A program made the position numbers and the translations under genes. From Bacillota bacterium (GTDB lineage Bacteria > Bacillota > Negativicutes > Sporomusales > CTSoil-080): a DNA stretch of 64,000 nucleotides. Where the stretch lies: the NCBI GenBank assembly GCA_017889635.1, contig JAGGAC010000001.1, positions 186,001 through 250,000 on the forward strand. The letters run 5' to 3'. Within the stretch, counting starts at the first letter, position 1, and every line of letters starts with the position of its first letter. Below, piece by piece: positions 7,545-17,900 of the stretch. The notes below the pieces were generated by a model. It had not been told where the DNA came from. It worked only from the letters and a program-made list of their open reading frames with translations, and ran no database searches.

Positions 7545-8576
7545 ATGGCTGAACTAACTAATACATGGCCTACACTGTTCAACATCAGTAAAGACTTAGA
7601 TTCTAGTGGCAAACTAGCCGCTGTTGGCGAAGTATTGACCGAAACGAATGAAATACTTGACGACATTCCGTGGGTTGCAGGTAATTCCACAGGTGGTCAT
7701 AAGATTAGCTTGCGCGAAAACATTCCGGCGCCAACGTGGAGACAATTTAACCAAGGTGTATATCCTAGCGTGTCAACTACTGGTCAAATCATGGAAGTGT
7801 GCGGCACAATGAGTAACTATTCCGAAGTTGACAAGGCCTTGGCAGACCTCAATGGGAATACCGCTGATTATAAATTAAAACAGGCCAAGCCTATTATGGA
7901 AGGGTTTAACCAGTCAATGGCGTCGACTCTTATTAGCGGCGACTATGATGCTGATAATGCCAAGTTTAACGGCCTTGCTGCTAGATATTACGGATTAACG
8001 TCTAGCACTGGTGGAACTACTTATAAAAACGTTATTGGTGCTGGCGGTTCTACCAAAGCTAATGGGATAACGTCAATCTATCTTGTTGGATGGTCTCCTA
8101 ATACTGTATATGGCATCTATCCGAAAGGTTCAACCGCTGGGCTTCATATGAATGACCTGGGCGAAGTTACCTTGTTCCCAACTGCTGGCGGTCAAATGCA
8201 AGGGTATAGAACATACTTCCAATGGGATTGCGGTATGGCTGTAGAGGATTGGCGGTATGTGGTTCGCATCGCTAATATTGATGTTACGGCCCTGCTGACT
8301 GCTGGCGATTCAACTGATACATCAGCAAATGTCATGAAATATATGAGTATGGCTCTTGATATTCCACCGACTACTGGTAACGTACGGTGGGCTTTTTATT
8401 GTCACCCTAAAGTACGATCAATGCTCAGAGTTCAACTAATGAGCAAATCTAATGCTTGGTTGTCGCTTGAAACTTTCACCAATGGGCAAGGAATTCCACG
8501 GCCTACTCTGTCATTCATGGGAGTGCCTATTCGTCGTGTAGATGAAATGACTCTAACTGAATCTGTAATATCGTAA
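7545..8576 (+). CDS. Major capsid protein (BPP-1 Bbp17-like)
   Basis: A 343-residue protein with ribosome site AAGGAGATGATTTAA. Segments such as LVGWSPNTVYGIYPKGSTAGLHMNDLGEV and RWAFYCHPKVRSMLRVQLM are typical of the BPP-1-type podovirus capsid family, a topological variant of the HK97 fold. It is flanked by scaffold and cement-type genes. It forms the icosahedral shell. Confidence 0.88.
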   Translation: MAELTNTWPTLFNISKDLDSSGKLAAVGEVLTETNEILDDIPWVAGNSTGGHKISLRENIPAPTWRQFNQGVYPSVSTTGQIMEVCGTMSNYSEVDKALADLNGNTADYKLKQAKPIMEGFNQSMASTLISGDYDADNAKFNGLAARYYGLTSSTGGTTYKNVIGAGGSTKANGITSIYLVGWSPNTVYGIYPKGSTAGLHMNDLGEVTLFPTAGGQMQGYRTYFQWDCGMAVEDWRYVVRIANIDVTALLTAGDSTDTSANVMKYMSMALDIPPTTGNVRWAFYCHPKVRSMLRVQLMSKSNAWLSLETFTNGQGIPRPTLSFMGVPIRRVDEMTLTESVIS

Positions 8577-8589
8577 GGAGGGATTATAC

Positions 8590-8982
8590 ATGGCTTTAAT
8601 TGATTATTTGACTAGATTTTCAGATGACCAGGCCGTAACAACTAGTGCGGCCTCTACTAACTATATTAATGGGCTTGCCGCCGGCACTGGTATCAATGAC
8701 CAGATTTTTCTAATAGCCGGTGTTGGCACTGCCTTTGCTGGTGGTACATCACTAGAAATTAGCTGGCAGACTTCAACGTCTAGCGATTTCAGCACATATG
8801 CAACATTGTTTACTTCTGGCACTATTTTATTAGCTGATTTGACAGCTAATACTGTGCTGGTTCAAGTTCCTATTCCAATTGGTACTTTGCAGTATAACCG
8901 ACTGTATTACACTGTTGACGGGACAATGACCGCAGGAACAGTAAACGCATTCTTACAGTGCGGCGTAGTTGTAGGAGTTTAA
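8590..8982 (+). CDS. Bbp16-like capsid cement protein
   Basis: A 130-residue protein. The N-terminus (IDYLTRFSDDQAVTTSAASTNYINGLAAG) matches the Bbp16 family, whose usual opening is xxLxFSDxQAxTxxAASTNxID. In BPP-1 this protein is the jelly-roll cement that dimerises on the outside of the shell. Its position directly after the capsid gene is the same here. The remainder is all-beta in character, which fits. Confidence 0.8.
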   Translation: MALIDYLTRFSDDQAVTTSAASTNYINGLAAGTGINDQIFLIAGVGTAFAGGTSLEISWQTSTSSDFSTYATLFTSGTILLADLTANTVLVQVPIPIGTLQYNRLYYTVDGTMTAGTVNAFLQCGVVVGV

Positions 8983-8987
8983 TGTTG

Positions 8988-9016
8988 GGGACGGTTAATC
9001 CGTCCCTTTCTTATTT
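8988..9016 (+). terminator. Terminator after the head genes
   Basis: GGGACGG (8988-8994) and CCGTCCC (9000-9006) form a perfect seven-base-pair stem with a five-base loop, followed by TTTCTTATTT. It ends the capsid/cement transcript and separates head from tail genes. Confidence 0.85.
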
Positions 9017-9029
9017 GGGGAGGTAAGTT

Positions 9030-9641
9030 ATGGCCTCAGTAGTTGAAATATGTAATTTGGCCTTGGCTAAGATTGGTCAAGGCACTATTAATACATTGAG
9101 CGAAGCAAGCCCACAGGCAGAAGCTTGCAGTCTTGTATACGAACCTACAAGGGACGCATTGCTACGGCAATACCCTTGGAACTTTGCAACTAAGTCGGCA
9201 TTTTTGGGGCAGGTGTCAGTTACAATCCCAGAAGCTGATGTGTGGTTATATATTTATCAGTATCCAACTAATGCCCTGCATGTTCGCAAGGTATTCAACA
9301 AAGGCAATATTGCCCCAGAGATACCGAATGACTACGAAATCATCAGTACAGGCAATTCAAAATATGTCTGCTGTAATATAGACCAAGCTATTGCGCGGTA
9401 CACGCTGCGCGTTACCGACACCACTGTATTTGATCCGCTTTTTGTCCAAGCGCTGGCTTGCAAAATTGCTACTGAACTAGCAATGCAAAAAGGCGACACA
9501 AACCGGATTAAGGTTACTATGTCGTCGTTCAACGAGGCGCATCAGGCCGCTATGCTTGCCGGGGCAATTGAGGGAGCAGAGCAGAGGCCACAAAGCCAGA
9601 AATCTAAATCAGCGCGATCATATATAAACGCAAGGCGGTGA
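9030..9641 (+). CDS. Tail tubular protein A (T7 gp11-like)
   Basis: A 203-residue protein. The pattern EICNLALAKIGQGTINTLSEASPQAEACSLVYEPTRDALLRQYPWNFA is the signature of the T7 gp11 tail adaptor family. It would form the ring between the portal and the nozzle. The next gene encodes the nozzle partner, with four bases between them. Confidence 0.9.
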   Translation: MASVVEICNLALAKIGQGTINTLSEASPQAEACSLVYEPTRDALLRQYPWNFATKSAFLGQVSVTIPEADVWLYIYQYPTNALHVRKVFNKGNIAPEIPNDYEIISTGNSKYVCCNIDQAIARYTLRVTDTTVFDPLFVQALACKIATELAMQKGDTNRIKVTMSSFNEAHQAAMLAGAIEGAEQRPQSQKSKSARSYINARR

Positions 9642-9645
9642 GTAG

Positions 9646-12420
9646 ATGTTATATATAATGCAAAACAGTTTTACAGGCGGTGAGTTCGCGCCAAGCATGG
9701 ATTCGCGCCAGGACGTACAAAAGTACGGTACTGGCTGTAAAACGATGAAAAACTTCTACGTTAAGCCGCAGGGTTCAGCAGTAAATAGGCCGGGAACCGT
9801 CTTTGTAGCCGAAACTAAGGACAGCGGAGAGGCATACTTAATACCGTTTTCATTTAACGAGTCGATTGCATACATGCTAGAATTTGGCGACTATTATGTC
9901 CGGTTTTACAGGGATAGCGGTCAGTTAGTGCTTTCATCTGCTGATGCATGGGCAGCGTCAACAGCTTATGCTGTAAATGACTATGTTGAAGTTAATAGCC
10001 TAATATATCGATGCACTACGGCCCACACGTCAACCAGCGATGACGAGCCGGGAACAGGGACTAATTGGGCTACTTACTGGGTACAGAGCGCAATATATCA
10101 AATAACGTCACCTTATCCAATCGCTGATGTACCTGACTTAAAATTTACTCAGTCTGCCGATGTAATGTATTTGGCCCACGCTGATTATGCACCAAGGACT
10201 CTTACAAGGTCAGGTGATACTAGATGGGCAATAGCCTTATTTGCCTTCACGTTAGGGCCATTTGCGCCAATGAATCTTACTGATACTACGATAACACCAA
10301 GCGGCACATTGACGGTTGATGGTGAGATTACGCTTAGTGCCTCTGATGATGTATTTACATCTAATCATGTTGGGGCTTTGTTTAGGCTTGACCAGGACAT
10401 TGAAGCACAATGTTTGAGTGGCAAATTTACAAGTTCGGGAGTGTGTTCCAGTAACAAAACCGATACTCTGTCGTCATCCCACACCCACAGTTCTTATACG
10501 ATTACATATACAATGACTGTTTCCGGAACATACAGCGGTGGCACAGTAACGCTATATTATTCAACTGATAATAGTAGCTTCTCATCAGTTTTATCTGAGA
10601 CAGCAAACGGAGAGTTTGAGTATTCAGTAGCTACGACAAGAGGATATGCTTATGCGACAATATCTGATTTAGAATCTGGATCATGTTCAGTCACACTAAA
10701 ACAGTCATATTACGGTGGCACAAGTTCAGTGTCCGTATCTAGCGGCGCCAACGGTGGCGTAACAGGCATGGGTACATGGATGTTAACCACTCATGGCACA
10801 TGGACAGGCGTATTGTACCTTGAAAAGTCAGAGGATGGCGGGGAGAGCTGGAAGAAACTAAGACAATACTCGTGTGCCACAGATAACATTGCTGATTCTG
10901 GTACAGAAGATGACGAAATTGTTATGCTGCGGGTGAGGATGTATTCGTGGGACTCAACAGATAGCGATGACGTTTGCCGCTTTGACTTGCAATTCGAACC
11001 ATATACATCTTATGGCATATGCGAGATAACAGCCGTTACCAGCACGACAGAAGCAACCGCAACAGTTAAACAGCAGTTTGGTAGTACAGACGCTACAGAA
11101 TACTGGTATCAAGGGGCATGGAGCGAAGAAAGAGGCTGGCCTAGTGCGGTTGTGTTTTATCAGAATAGGCTAGTGTTTGGCGCGACAGAATCCGAACCTC
11201 AAACGCTGTGGACTTCGAATAGCGGCGACTATACCAACTTTGGAGTATCGGCAACGGTGGAAGATGATGACGCTATTACTACTCCGTTAGTAAATGACAA
11301 GGTAAATGCAATAAAGTCACTAAAGGCCCTGTCTAAAATTATCGGCCTAACCGCTGGCGGGTATTGGGTTATTGGCGCGGGTGATTCTACAGCATTTACC
11401 CCATCTTCACAAAATGCCAGTGCTGAAGGCTACTTTGGTGCATCAAGTCTAGAGCCGGTAATTATCGGCAACCGGATATTATTTACAAGCTGCAAAGGCG
11501 CTATTGTTCGGGATATGGGTTATGACTATTCGGCTGAGTCATATATTGCAGTTGATTTGACGCTGTATGCCGAGCATTTGTTTAAGAACCGGACGATAAA
11601 GCAATGGGCCTACGCACAAGAGCCGGACGGTATTGTCTGGTGCATTGGTAGCGATGGGACATTACTTGGCTTAACTTATCTCAAAGAGCAGCAGGTTTGC
11701 GGCTGGCACCGACATGAAACAGATGGCACATATGAGAGTGTTGCTGTTATTCCTGGTGATGACCGGGACCAAGTGTGGTTTATTGTTAACCGCACTATCA
11801 ACGGTGAAACAAAGCGCTATGTTGAAGTAATGGCGGCGCGGGTAACCGATGCGGCTACATCAACAAACAGCGATGGCGAAGAGGTTGTGGTTTATGATCC
11901 TGCTGATCAATATTTCGTTGACTGTGGGCTTAGTTATTCTAGCGACACGGCGGTAAGTACGATCAGCGGCCTGGATCACCTTGAAGGCAAAACAGTATCT
12001 ATCTTAGCGGATGGCAATGTGCATCCACAGAAAACTGTAACTGACGGAGCTATTACTCTTGATTACTCAGCTAGTGTAGTGCATGTCGGGCTACCTTATA
12101 CCTGTGACCTAGAGACTCTTAATATTGAGTTTCAAGCCCAAGATGGGACAATACAGACACGGTATAAGACCATTACAAAGGCTACAATCCGCTTTGAGAA
12201 TTCACGCGGGGCTTTTGTTGGTACTAGCTTTTCTAAGCTATATGAGCTAAAAATGCGCTCTACAGAGGCGTATGGTGTACCGATTGCCCTTTATACTGGC
12301 GATAAAGAGATACAGTTTAACTCAGCACCAAGTGTAAAGGGTAGGATATGTATTCGTATGAGCGATCCGTTACCGATCGCAGTAGCTGCTATTGTAACAG
12401 AGGTGACGCTCGATGGTTAA
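9646..12420 (+). CDS. Tail tubular protein B / nozzle (T7 gp12-like)
   Basis: A 924-residue protein; ATG 9646 follows GGCGGTGAG. The start MQNSFTGGEFAPSMDSRQDVQKYGTGCKTMKNFYV and PQGSAVNRPGT are diagnostic of the podovirus nozzle family. The central region (about 250-460) is rich in Ser/Thr and beta strands with a glycine-rich Ig-like segment, an insertion relative to shorter members. It makes the tail tip through which ejection proteins and DNA pass. It overlaps the next gene by eight bases. Confidence 0.88.
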   Translation: MLYIMQNSFTGGEFAPSMDSRQDVQKYGTGCKTMKNFYVKPQGSAVNRPGTVFVAETKDSGEAYLIPFSFNESIAYMLEFGDYYVRFYRDSGQLVLSSADAWAASTAYAVNDYVEVNSLIYRCTTAHTSTSDDEPGTGTNWATYWVQSAIYQITSPYPIADVPDLKFTQSADVMYLAHADYAPRTLTRSGDTRWAIALFAFTLGPFAPMNLTDTTITPSGTLTVDGEITLSASDDVFTSNHVGALFRLDQDIEAQCLSGKFTSSGVCSSNKTDTLSSSHTHSSYTITYTMTVSGTYSGGTVTLYYSTDNSSFSSVLSETANGEFEYSVATTRGYAYATISDLESGSCSVTLKQSYYGGTSSVSVSSGANGGVTGMGTWMLTTHGTWTGVLYLEKSEDGGESWKKLRQYSCATDNIADSGTEDDEIVMLRVRMYSWDSTDSDDVCRFDLQFEPYTSYGICEITAVTSTTEATATVKQQFGSTDATEYWYQGAWSEERGWPSAVVFYQNRLVFGATESEPQTLWTSNSGDYTNFGVSATVEDDDAITTPLVNDKVNAIKSLKALSKIIGLTAGGYWVIGAGDSTAFTPSSQNASAEGYFGASSLEPVIIGNRILFTSCKGAIVRDMGYDYSAESYIAVDLTLYAEHLFKNRTIKQWAYAQEPDGIVWCIGSDGTLLGLTYLKEQQVCGWHRHETDGTYESVAVIPGDDRDQVWFIVNRTINGETKRYVEVMAARVTDAATSTNSDGEEVVVYDPADQYFVDCGLSYSSDTAVSTISGLDHLEGKTVSILADGNVHPQKTVTDGAITLDYSASVVHVGLPYTCDLETLNIEFQAQDGTIQTRYKTITKATIRFENSRGAFVGTSFSKLYELKMRSTEAYGVPIALYTGDKEIQFNSAPSVKGRICIRMSDPLPIAVAAIVTEVTLDG

Positions 12421-12847
12421 TGTCAGACAAGCAAACTTAGATGATGTTGACTATATAGGCGCGAGAATGCGTGGCGAAGACGTAGAAGAGTGTTTGGCTA
12501 TTGCAAATATGAATGGTCAAGACGCTCTTTTTATGTCTTATGCGTCTTCCTGTGAAAGCTGGGTTGCAGAAGTAAACGGCGAGATCGTCTGTATATATGG
12601 CGTGGTTAAACCTAATTCATTATGGATGCTGTTTGTTTGCGGTATTGATCAATTACCAATGTCATTTTTTCGTGAAAGCCGGATTCAATTAACTAGCCTG
12701 TTGGACAGATACGGCGTACTTGGCAACTATACGGCGGCTAACAATACCTTTATTTTAAAGTGGCTTACATGGCTTGGTTTTAGTATTGGCCCAGAGGAAG
12801 TATATAACGGCGTATCAATACGGAGATTCAGAAAGGAGGCGGCGTAA
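12413..12847 (+). CDS. T7 gp13-like protein (GNAT-fold)
   Basis: A 144-residue protein. The opening VRQANLDDVDYIGARMRGEDVEECLA and the closing LKWLTWLGFSIGPEEV are typical of T7 gp13-like proteins, which have an acetyltransferase-type fold. In T7, gp13 helps internal-virion assembly. The canonical acetyl-CoA loop is not obvious, so catalysis is doubtful. It overlaps the nozzle gene and abuts the gp14-like gene. Confidence 0.75.
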   Translation: MVNVRQANLDDVDYIGARMRGEDVEECLAIANMNGQDALFMSYASSCESWVAEVNGEIVCIYGVVKPNSLWMLFVCGIDQLPMSFFRESRIQLTSLLDRYGVLGNYTAANNTFILKWLTWLGFSIGPEEVYNGVSIRRFRKEAA

Positions 12848-13393
12848 ATGTGTGTAGCTGCGGCAACGATAGCCTCATCATTAGTTAGTGCAGTTGCTGG
12901 AGTACAGTCGGCGAAATCTCAATCATCGGCGTATGCCCAACAGGCTAAAATAGCTGAAAATAATGCGGCAAGGGCAGAGAGCCAAGCCGCCAATGTTGCA
13001 AGGTCGGGTGCGGATCAGGAACAGCAGATTAGAAAACAAGGCAATGCAATGATGGGCAAACAGACTGCAATGTACGGCGCTTCTAATATTGATACAAATT
13101 CCGGCAGCGCACAGGATGTAATACAGTCTACCGACTATGAAAATCTAATGGACGCGCTAACTGTTCGCCACAATACTGCCAATTCCGTATACGGACTGGA
13201 AACAGAGGCACAGAGCGACCGTAGTCAAGCGTCAGCGTATCGAACAGCAGCGTCAAATGCTACTAAGGCCGGATGGCTGAACGCTGGAACAAGTCTACTC
13301 ACTGGGGCTACTACATTGGCTAGTGAATACAACAAATATCAATCAACAGGCGGAACGGGATCACTGTGGGGCAAATGGACATATAAGAAATGA
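12848..13393 (+). CDS. Internal virion protein (gp14-like)
   Basis: A 181-residue protein. It opens with a hydrophobic Ala/Ser-rich segment (ATIASSLVSAVAG), followed by a long Ala/Gln helix (QSSAYAQQAKIAENNAARAESQAANVARSG). GKQTAMYGASNIDTNSGSAQDV is a typical motif of podovirus gp14-type proteins. These leave the capsid first and insert in the outer membrane. Order and spacing are as in T7-like phages. Confidence 0.75.
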   Translation: MCVAAATIASSLVSAVAGVQSAKSQSSAYAQQAKIAENNAARAESQAANVARSGADQEQQIRKQGNAMMGKQTAMYGASNIDTNSGSAQDVIQSTDYENLMDALTVRHNTANSVYGLETEAQSDRSQASAYRTAASNATKAGWLNAGTSLLTGATTLASEYNKYQSTGGTGSLWGKWTYKK

Positions 13394-13403
13394 GGTGATT
13401 TAA

Positions 13404-14975
13404 TTGCCTGTAGTACCACGTTATCAACGACAAGTTAATTTACAAACTCCAACAATCCGCGAGCCAGCCATGGATGTAAAGCAGCTTAATATAGGTGCTG
13501 TTAATGATGCAGCACAGGGCTTTGCAAAGGCAGCTATGGGGCTTGGACAAGAACTGAATAATGAACGGGTTGAGCAGCAACACCAAGATAATTTGAGCTT
13601 TGTACAAGGATTGACTTACGGCTTTTTAAAGGATGCAAATGGGCTACAGAATCAAATTGCTAATTTAAAAGGTCAGGACGCAGTTACTACTGTTAAAAAT
13701 GATCCTAATGCGCCGCCAGGATTGGAAAGCACGATTATTTCTCCTGGTGCTGGATGGCAAGCAGAAGATGGAGTTAAAAAACTTGCGGCTGATACTCTAA
13801 ATAAGTGTACTAATGATGATCAAAAGAGAATGCTTTCAAGTGTTCTCTTAAATCATGTAGCTACAATTACTAATTTTGGCGCTGACCATGAATCAAAACA
13901 AAAAGAGGTAATGTGGCAGAACAATAATAGTTTGGCAACAGATGAAGCAACTAATGCAGCATATATGAGTTTTAATTTGTTAGATAAGAATAAACCGGAC
14001 TGGCAGTCTGCTAACCAAAACGTAATTAATTGTTTAGGATTAGTTGATTTAAAAAGCCAACATGATGGAATCACCGGAGATGCAGCCGCCTACAATAAAT
14101 CGGTTTACATGCAAAAAGCATTAGGCCAGTACATTACTGATACGATTAAAACCGACCCAGAAAGGGCGGTTATGGTTTATAACCAGTACAAGGATAAACT
14201 TTCGCCTGAAATGCAAATGGGGATAGAATCAAAAATGCACCCTTCTATCGTAGCCTATAACGCACAGAAAATATCTGATGATCTAATTACTCGATTTGGC
14301 CGTGATGAAATGGGGGCATTGGCTACATTGAATCAAGAGCATAAAGATGATCCTGATTTACCGCAATACAGAAAAATCTACGCTTCAAATATGACAACTT
14401 ACCGTGTTGCATATAACCAACAAAGGGAAGATTTAAGAAACAGTGTAGCAGAAAAAATGCTGCTATGCGGTGATGATACTAGTCAAATGTATAGTGTTTT
14501 ACATACTTCTGGATTATCAAAGGTTGATCAAGATACATTAGAAACAAAATATATAAAACCAAAGATTAAAACTCAAAATAAAATTGCAAGTGGAAAAGCA
14601 AATTATACTCCAGAACAAAAATTTTGGATCGGGTATGGGAAAAATGGTGGACATATAAACAATGCGCGGCTATGCCAAGAATATTACACCAGAATACAAG
14701 ATGGAGAAGATATTTCTGATGCTGAACAAAAAAAATATGACAAAGCTGCGTACTATGAAAATGGATATAACGCATTTTTAGGAAATAAAGGCTACGAAAT
14801 ACAAGATAAAAACGAGCAAGCACAAGAACAACCGCAGTTAACCGAGGGACAAAAACTTTGGTACAAAACCTATTATACTGCCTATCAAAAGTTTGTTGAC
14901 AATGGTATGACACCAGAAAAGGCCCGGCAAAAGGCTGAGCAATGTACGAATGATTTATCGAATGAGAGGTACTAA
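13404..14975 (+). CDS. Internal virion protein (gp15-like position)
   Basis: A 523-residue helical protein, with TTG as start codon behind GAGGTGATTTAA. It is rich in Gln, Asn and Lys and has no membrane segment. It stands between the gp14-like protein and the giant transglycosylase protein, exactly where T7 gp15 lies, so it is probably a core/ejection protein that forms the DNA channel. Sequence resemblance to gp15 is weak; the call rests mainly on position. Confidence 0.65.
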   Translation: MPVVPRYQRQVNLQTPTIREPAMDVKQLNIGAVNDAAQGFAKAAMGLGQELNNERVEQQHQDNLSFVQGLTYGFLKDANGLQNQIANLKGQDAVTTVKNDPNAPPGLESTIISPGAGWQAEDGVKKLAADTLNKCTNDDQKRMLSSVLLNHVATITNFGADHESKQKEVMWQNNNSLATDEATNAAYMSFNLLDKNKPDWQSANQNVINCLGLVDLKSQHDGITGDAAAYNKSVYMQKALGQYITDTIKTDPERAVMVYNQYKDKLSPEMQMGIESKMHPSIVAYNAQKISDDLITRFGRDEMGALATLNQEHKDDPDLPQYRKIYASNMTTYRVAYNQQREDLRNSVAEKMLLCGDDTSQMYSVLHTSGLSKVDQDTLETKYIKPKIKTQNKIASGKANYTPEQKFWIGYGKNGGHINNARLCQEYYTRIQDGEDISDAEQKKYDKAAYYENGYNAFLGNKGYEIQDKNEQAQEQPQLTEGQKLWYKTYYTAYQKFVDNGMTPEKARQKAEQCTNDLSNERY

Positions 14976-14978
14976 AGT

Positions 14979-17900
14979 ATGGGAGCATGGGACTATATAA
15001 CTGGTGCGTTTGATAGTGCTGAAAATGTCGTAAAAAAGGGTCTTGATTATTTATCTAGTGGTTATTCTCAGAAGGCATTTGAAGATACCAATTATGCTAA
15101 TCATGTTATGGGCTATAGAGAGGCTACTCCGGAGCAGGAACAGGCATTAACGGAAGTGCAAACAGGCGAAAATCCTGATGCTAATTATTATTATGCACCA
15201 CCTGAAACAATTGACGAAAAAATTGATAGGTGGATGAAAAATGACCAGGATTCATTTGTAAACAATGTAAAAGAAGCTGCAAGTCATACTATGAGTTATT
15301 TGGAGCAAAACCCATATGCGGCAATTACCGGGGAAAGAGTTCCGTCAAACCCGCAAACAGCAGTTAATACATTAAAGATAGTGCATGACTTTGCTGTGGG
15401 TGCGAGACAAAGTTATGGCGAATTGCAAAGAACTACAGACGATCTGGATAAAGTTGCATATCATGATGATGAGACAGGGACATATATACCTAAAACCGGA
15501 TATACACAAAATGACGTAGACTTTGCCGTTAAACAGCGTAATCAGGCGCTTAAAACATTTCGTTATGAAACTATTTATCGGGTAATTCCTCCGGCTGGAA
15601 TATTCGAGAACGCAATGGATTCTTACTCATCAGGAGGACTAGGCAAAGTTGGGCGCGACTTAACATACGGTCCATTGGTTGATATAATGTCTGATCCTGA
15701 TTTTCAGCAAAAATTTAATGAAAACCCCGAAGCAATGAACGCTAATGTTCTAATGGCAGGATCACAGCTAATTCCTTTGGCTGGAGTATTAGGCGGCACA
15801 TTTAGCAAAGGAAAAAGATATTTTTCAATGAAAACAGCCAAAGAAGTAGGCAAAGAAACCGCTGAAAAAGAAGTAACCCCAGGAGCTATGAGTAGTGAAG
15901 CACCTGCTGCTACTGCCACTGCTTCTATGTCAGACGCAGATATTTCGGCAAGTATTGATAGGTGGCAACGTGACCATGATAATCCTACTCAGAATAATAC
16001 ATCTGCTCAACCGGGCACAGTCGATGCAGATATTCAAGACGCGTCTGCACAATACGGCGTATCACCTGCTTTAATAAGGTCTGTTATAAAGGCCGAATCT
16101 AGTTTTAACCCGGATGCAAAGTCACCTGTAGGTGCTATTGGATATATGCAGTTAATGCCGGAAACAGCGGAGGGGCTTGGTGTTGATCCGCATAACCCAA
16201 GGCAAAACATTATGGGTGGAACTAAATACCTTCGTCAGCTTTTAGATGAGTTTGACGGTGATACTGAGAAAGCGCTCGCAGCATATAACGCTGGACCAGA
16301 AGCAGTAAAAAAATATGGTGGGATACCGCCGTATAAGGAAACGCAAGCTTATGTAAGCAAGATAATGGATGACCTAAAAAATGAATCCGAAGAACGGCCT
16401 AGAATGGCAGAAAATGGCGAAGCTAATGTAAACGTATCTAACGAAGAAGAAACAGGCTCACGAGCCGCTACAGAAGATCAGGAGTCAATTGAGTATAATA
16501 AGCCACTAACGAGTGAAGAGAAAGCGGTGGGAAAAACTCTAGGCGAAGAAAAAGCGGCAGAAATTCAAGAAGAAGGAATAAGTGAAGGGAAAACGCCAGA
16601 AAAATTTGCATTGTACGATGAAGAAAAGGATGCTGCAATAGAAAAAGAATTAAACGAAGCGATTCAAAGCGGCAAACATCTTACCAATGATGATATAAAG
16701 GCCATTGTAAATAAGCATTATACTTCGGATATCCCTGATAATGTACAGGCCGCACTAGGAACGCCTTCGACTAAAAATGGAACAGGTAGTGCTAAGCCAG
16801 TAACACGTGCAGAGATTAATAAGACTGTTAATGACTTGGTTACTTCCAGAACTGGCAGAATCGGCTTTGCCGGGGCAAAAGGAATATTTAAGGTTGATAA
16901 AGATGTTATCCGGTCAAGAAACTTCGGCGACTTCGATACGCAAGCACACGAGGTTGGGCATTATTTGGATAAGCAATTAAAAATATCCGGTCATGATAGT
17001 GAATTAATTTCTGCCGCTGATAATATTTGGGGAGGCAATAAGATTTATGATAAATATACACCGGAACAGCGTAGAGCCGAAGGAATTGCCGAATTTACTC
17101 GCCAGTATCTAACCGATCCGGCGAAAGCAAAACAAAACTTCCCTGGATATTACAACGATTTTGTTGATAAGCTTGGCCAAAACAAAGATTTAGCTGTAAA
17201 AGTTCAAGATATTGGCGATAAAATGCAAAGGTGGTTTAACCAATCACCAGAAGCCAGAGGACGCGGCGGTGTGTCATTCGGCAATGATACAGGGATATTC
17301 GATACAATAAAAGATAAGGCTACAAACGCTGCATATAAAGCATATGAGGCGTTTTTTGATGACAAGGTGGATCTGGCGCGGCAGTCGGCAGCTATCGAAA
17401 AACAAATAGGCCAAGAATTAAAGTATGAAAAAAATCCATATAAAAAGGCGCGGATGGTTCAAACGTCCGCGCTTGCGAGGGCCGAAATGCTAGTTTGGGA
17501 TGATAACCCAACTTTAGTACGAGACACTCTTAATAAGATATATAATAATAAACTTCGTTATGATGTCACGATGAAAGAAATATTCAATGGTCTTGACAAA
17601 AAAAATCTAGATGGAAAATATCCTGGTTACCTGCAAAACGGTAACTTTAAAAATTGGCATGAAGCACTCAGCACTTTATTGACAGCCAAAAAGCAATTAG
17701 AAAATTATAAGGTTAAAACTTTAGATGTAAGAGCAGAGTATCAAAAAGCCTACAATATAGCAAGACAAGAATTATTCAATGCTAAAGCCAATCTTGATAA
17801 TGTTAGAAAGAACAAACATAATAGTTATACTCAACATCGTTTTGCTGTGCTTAAAGCAGAAGAAATTGTTGATGAAGCAACGACCAAATTTAAGCAAGCT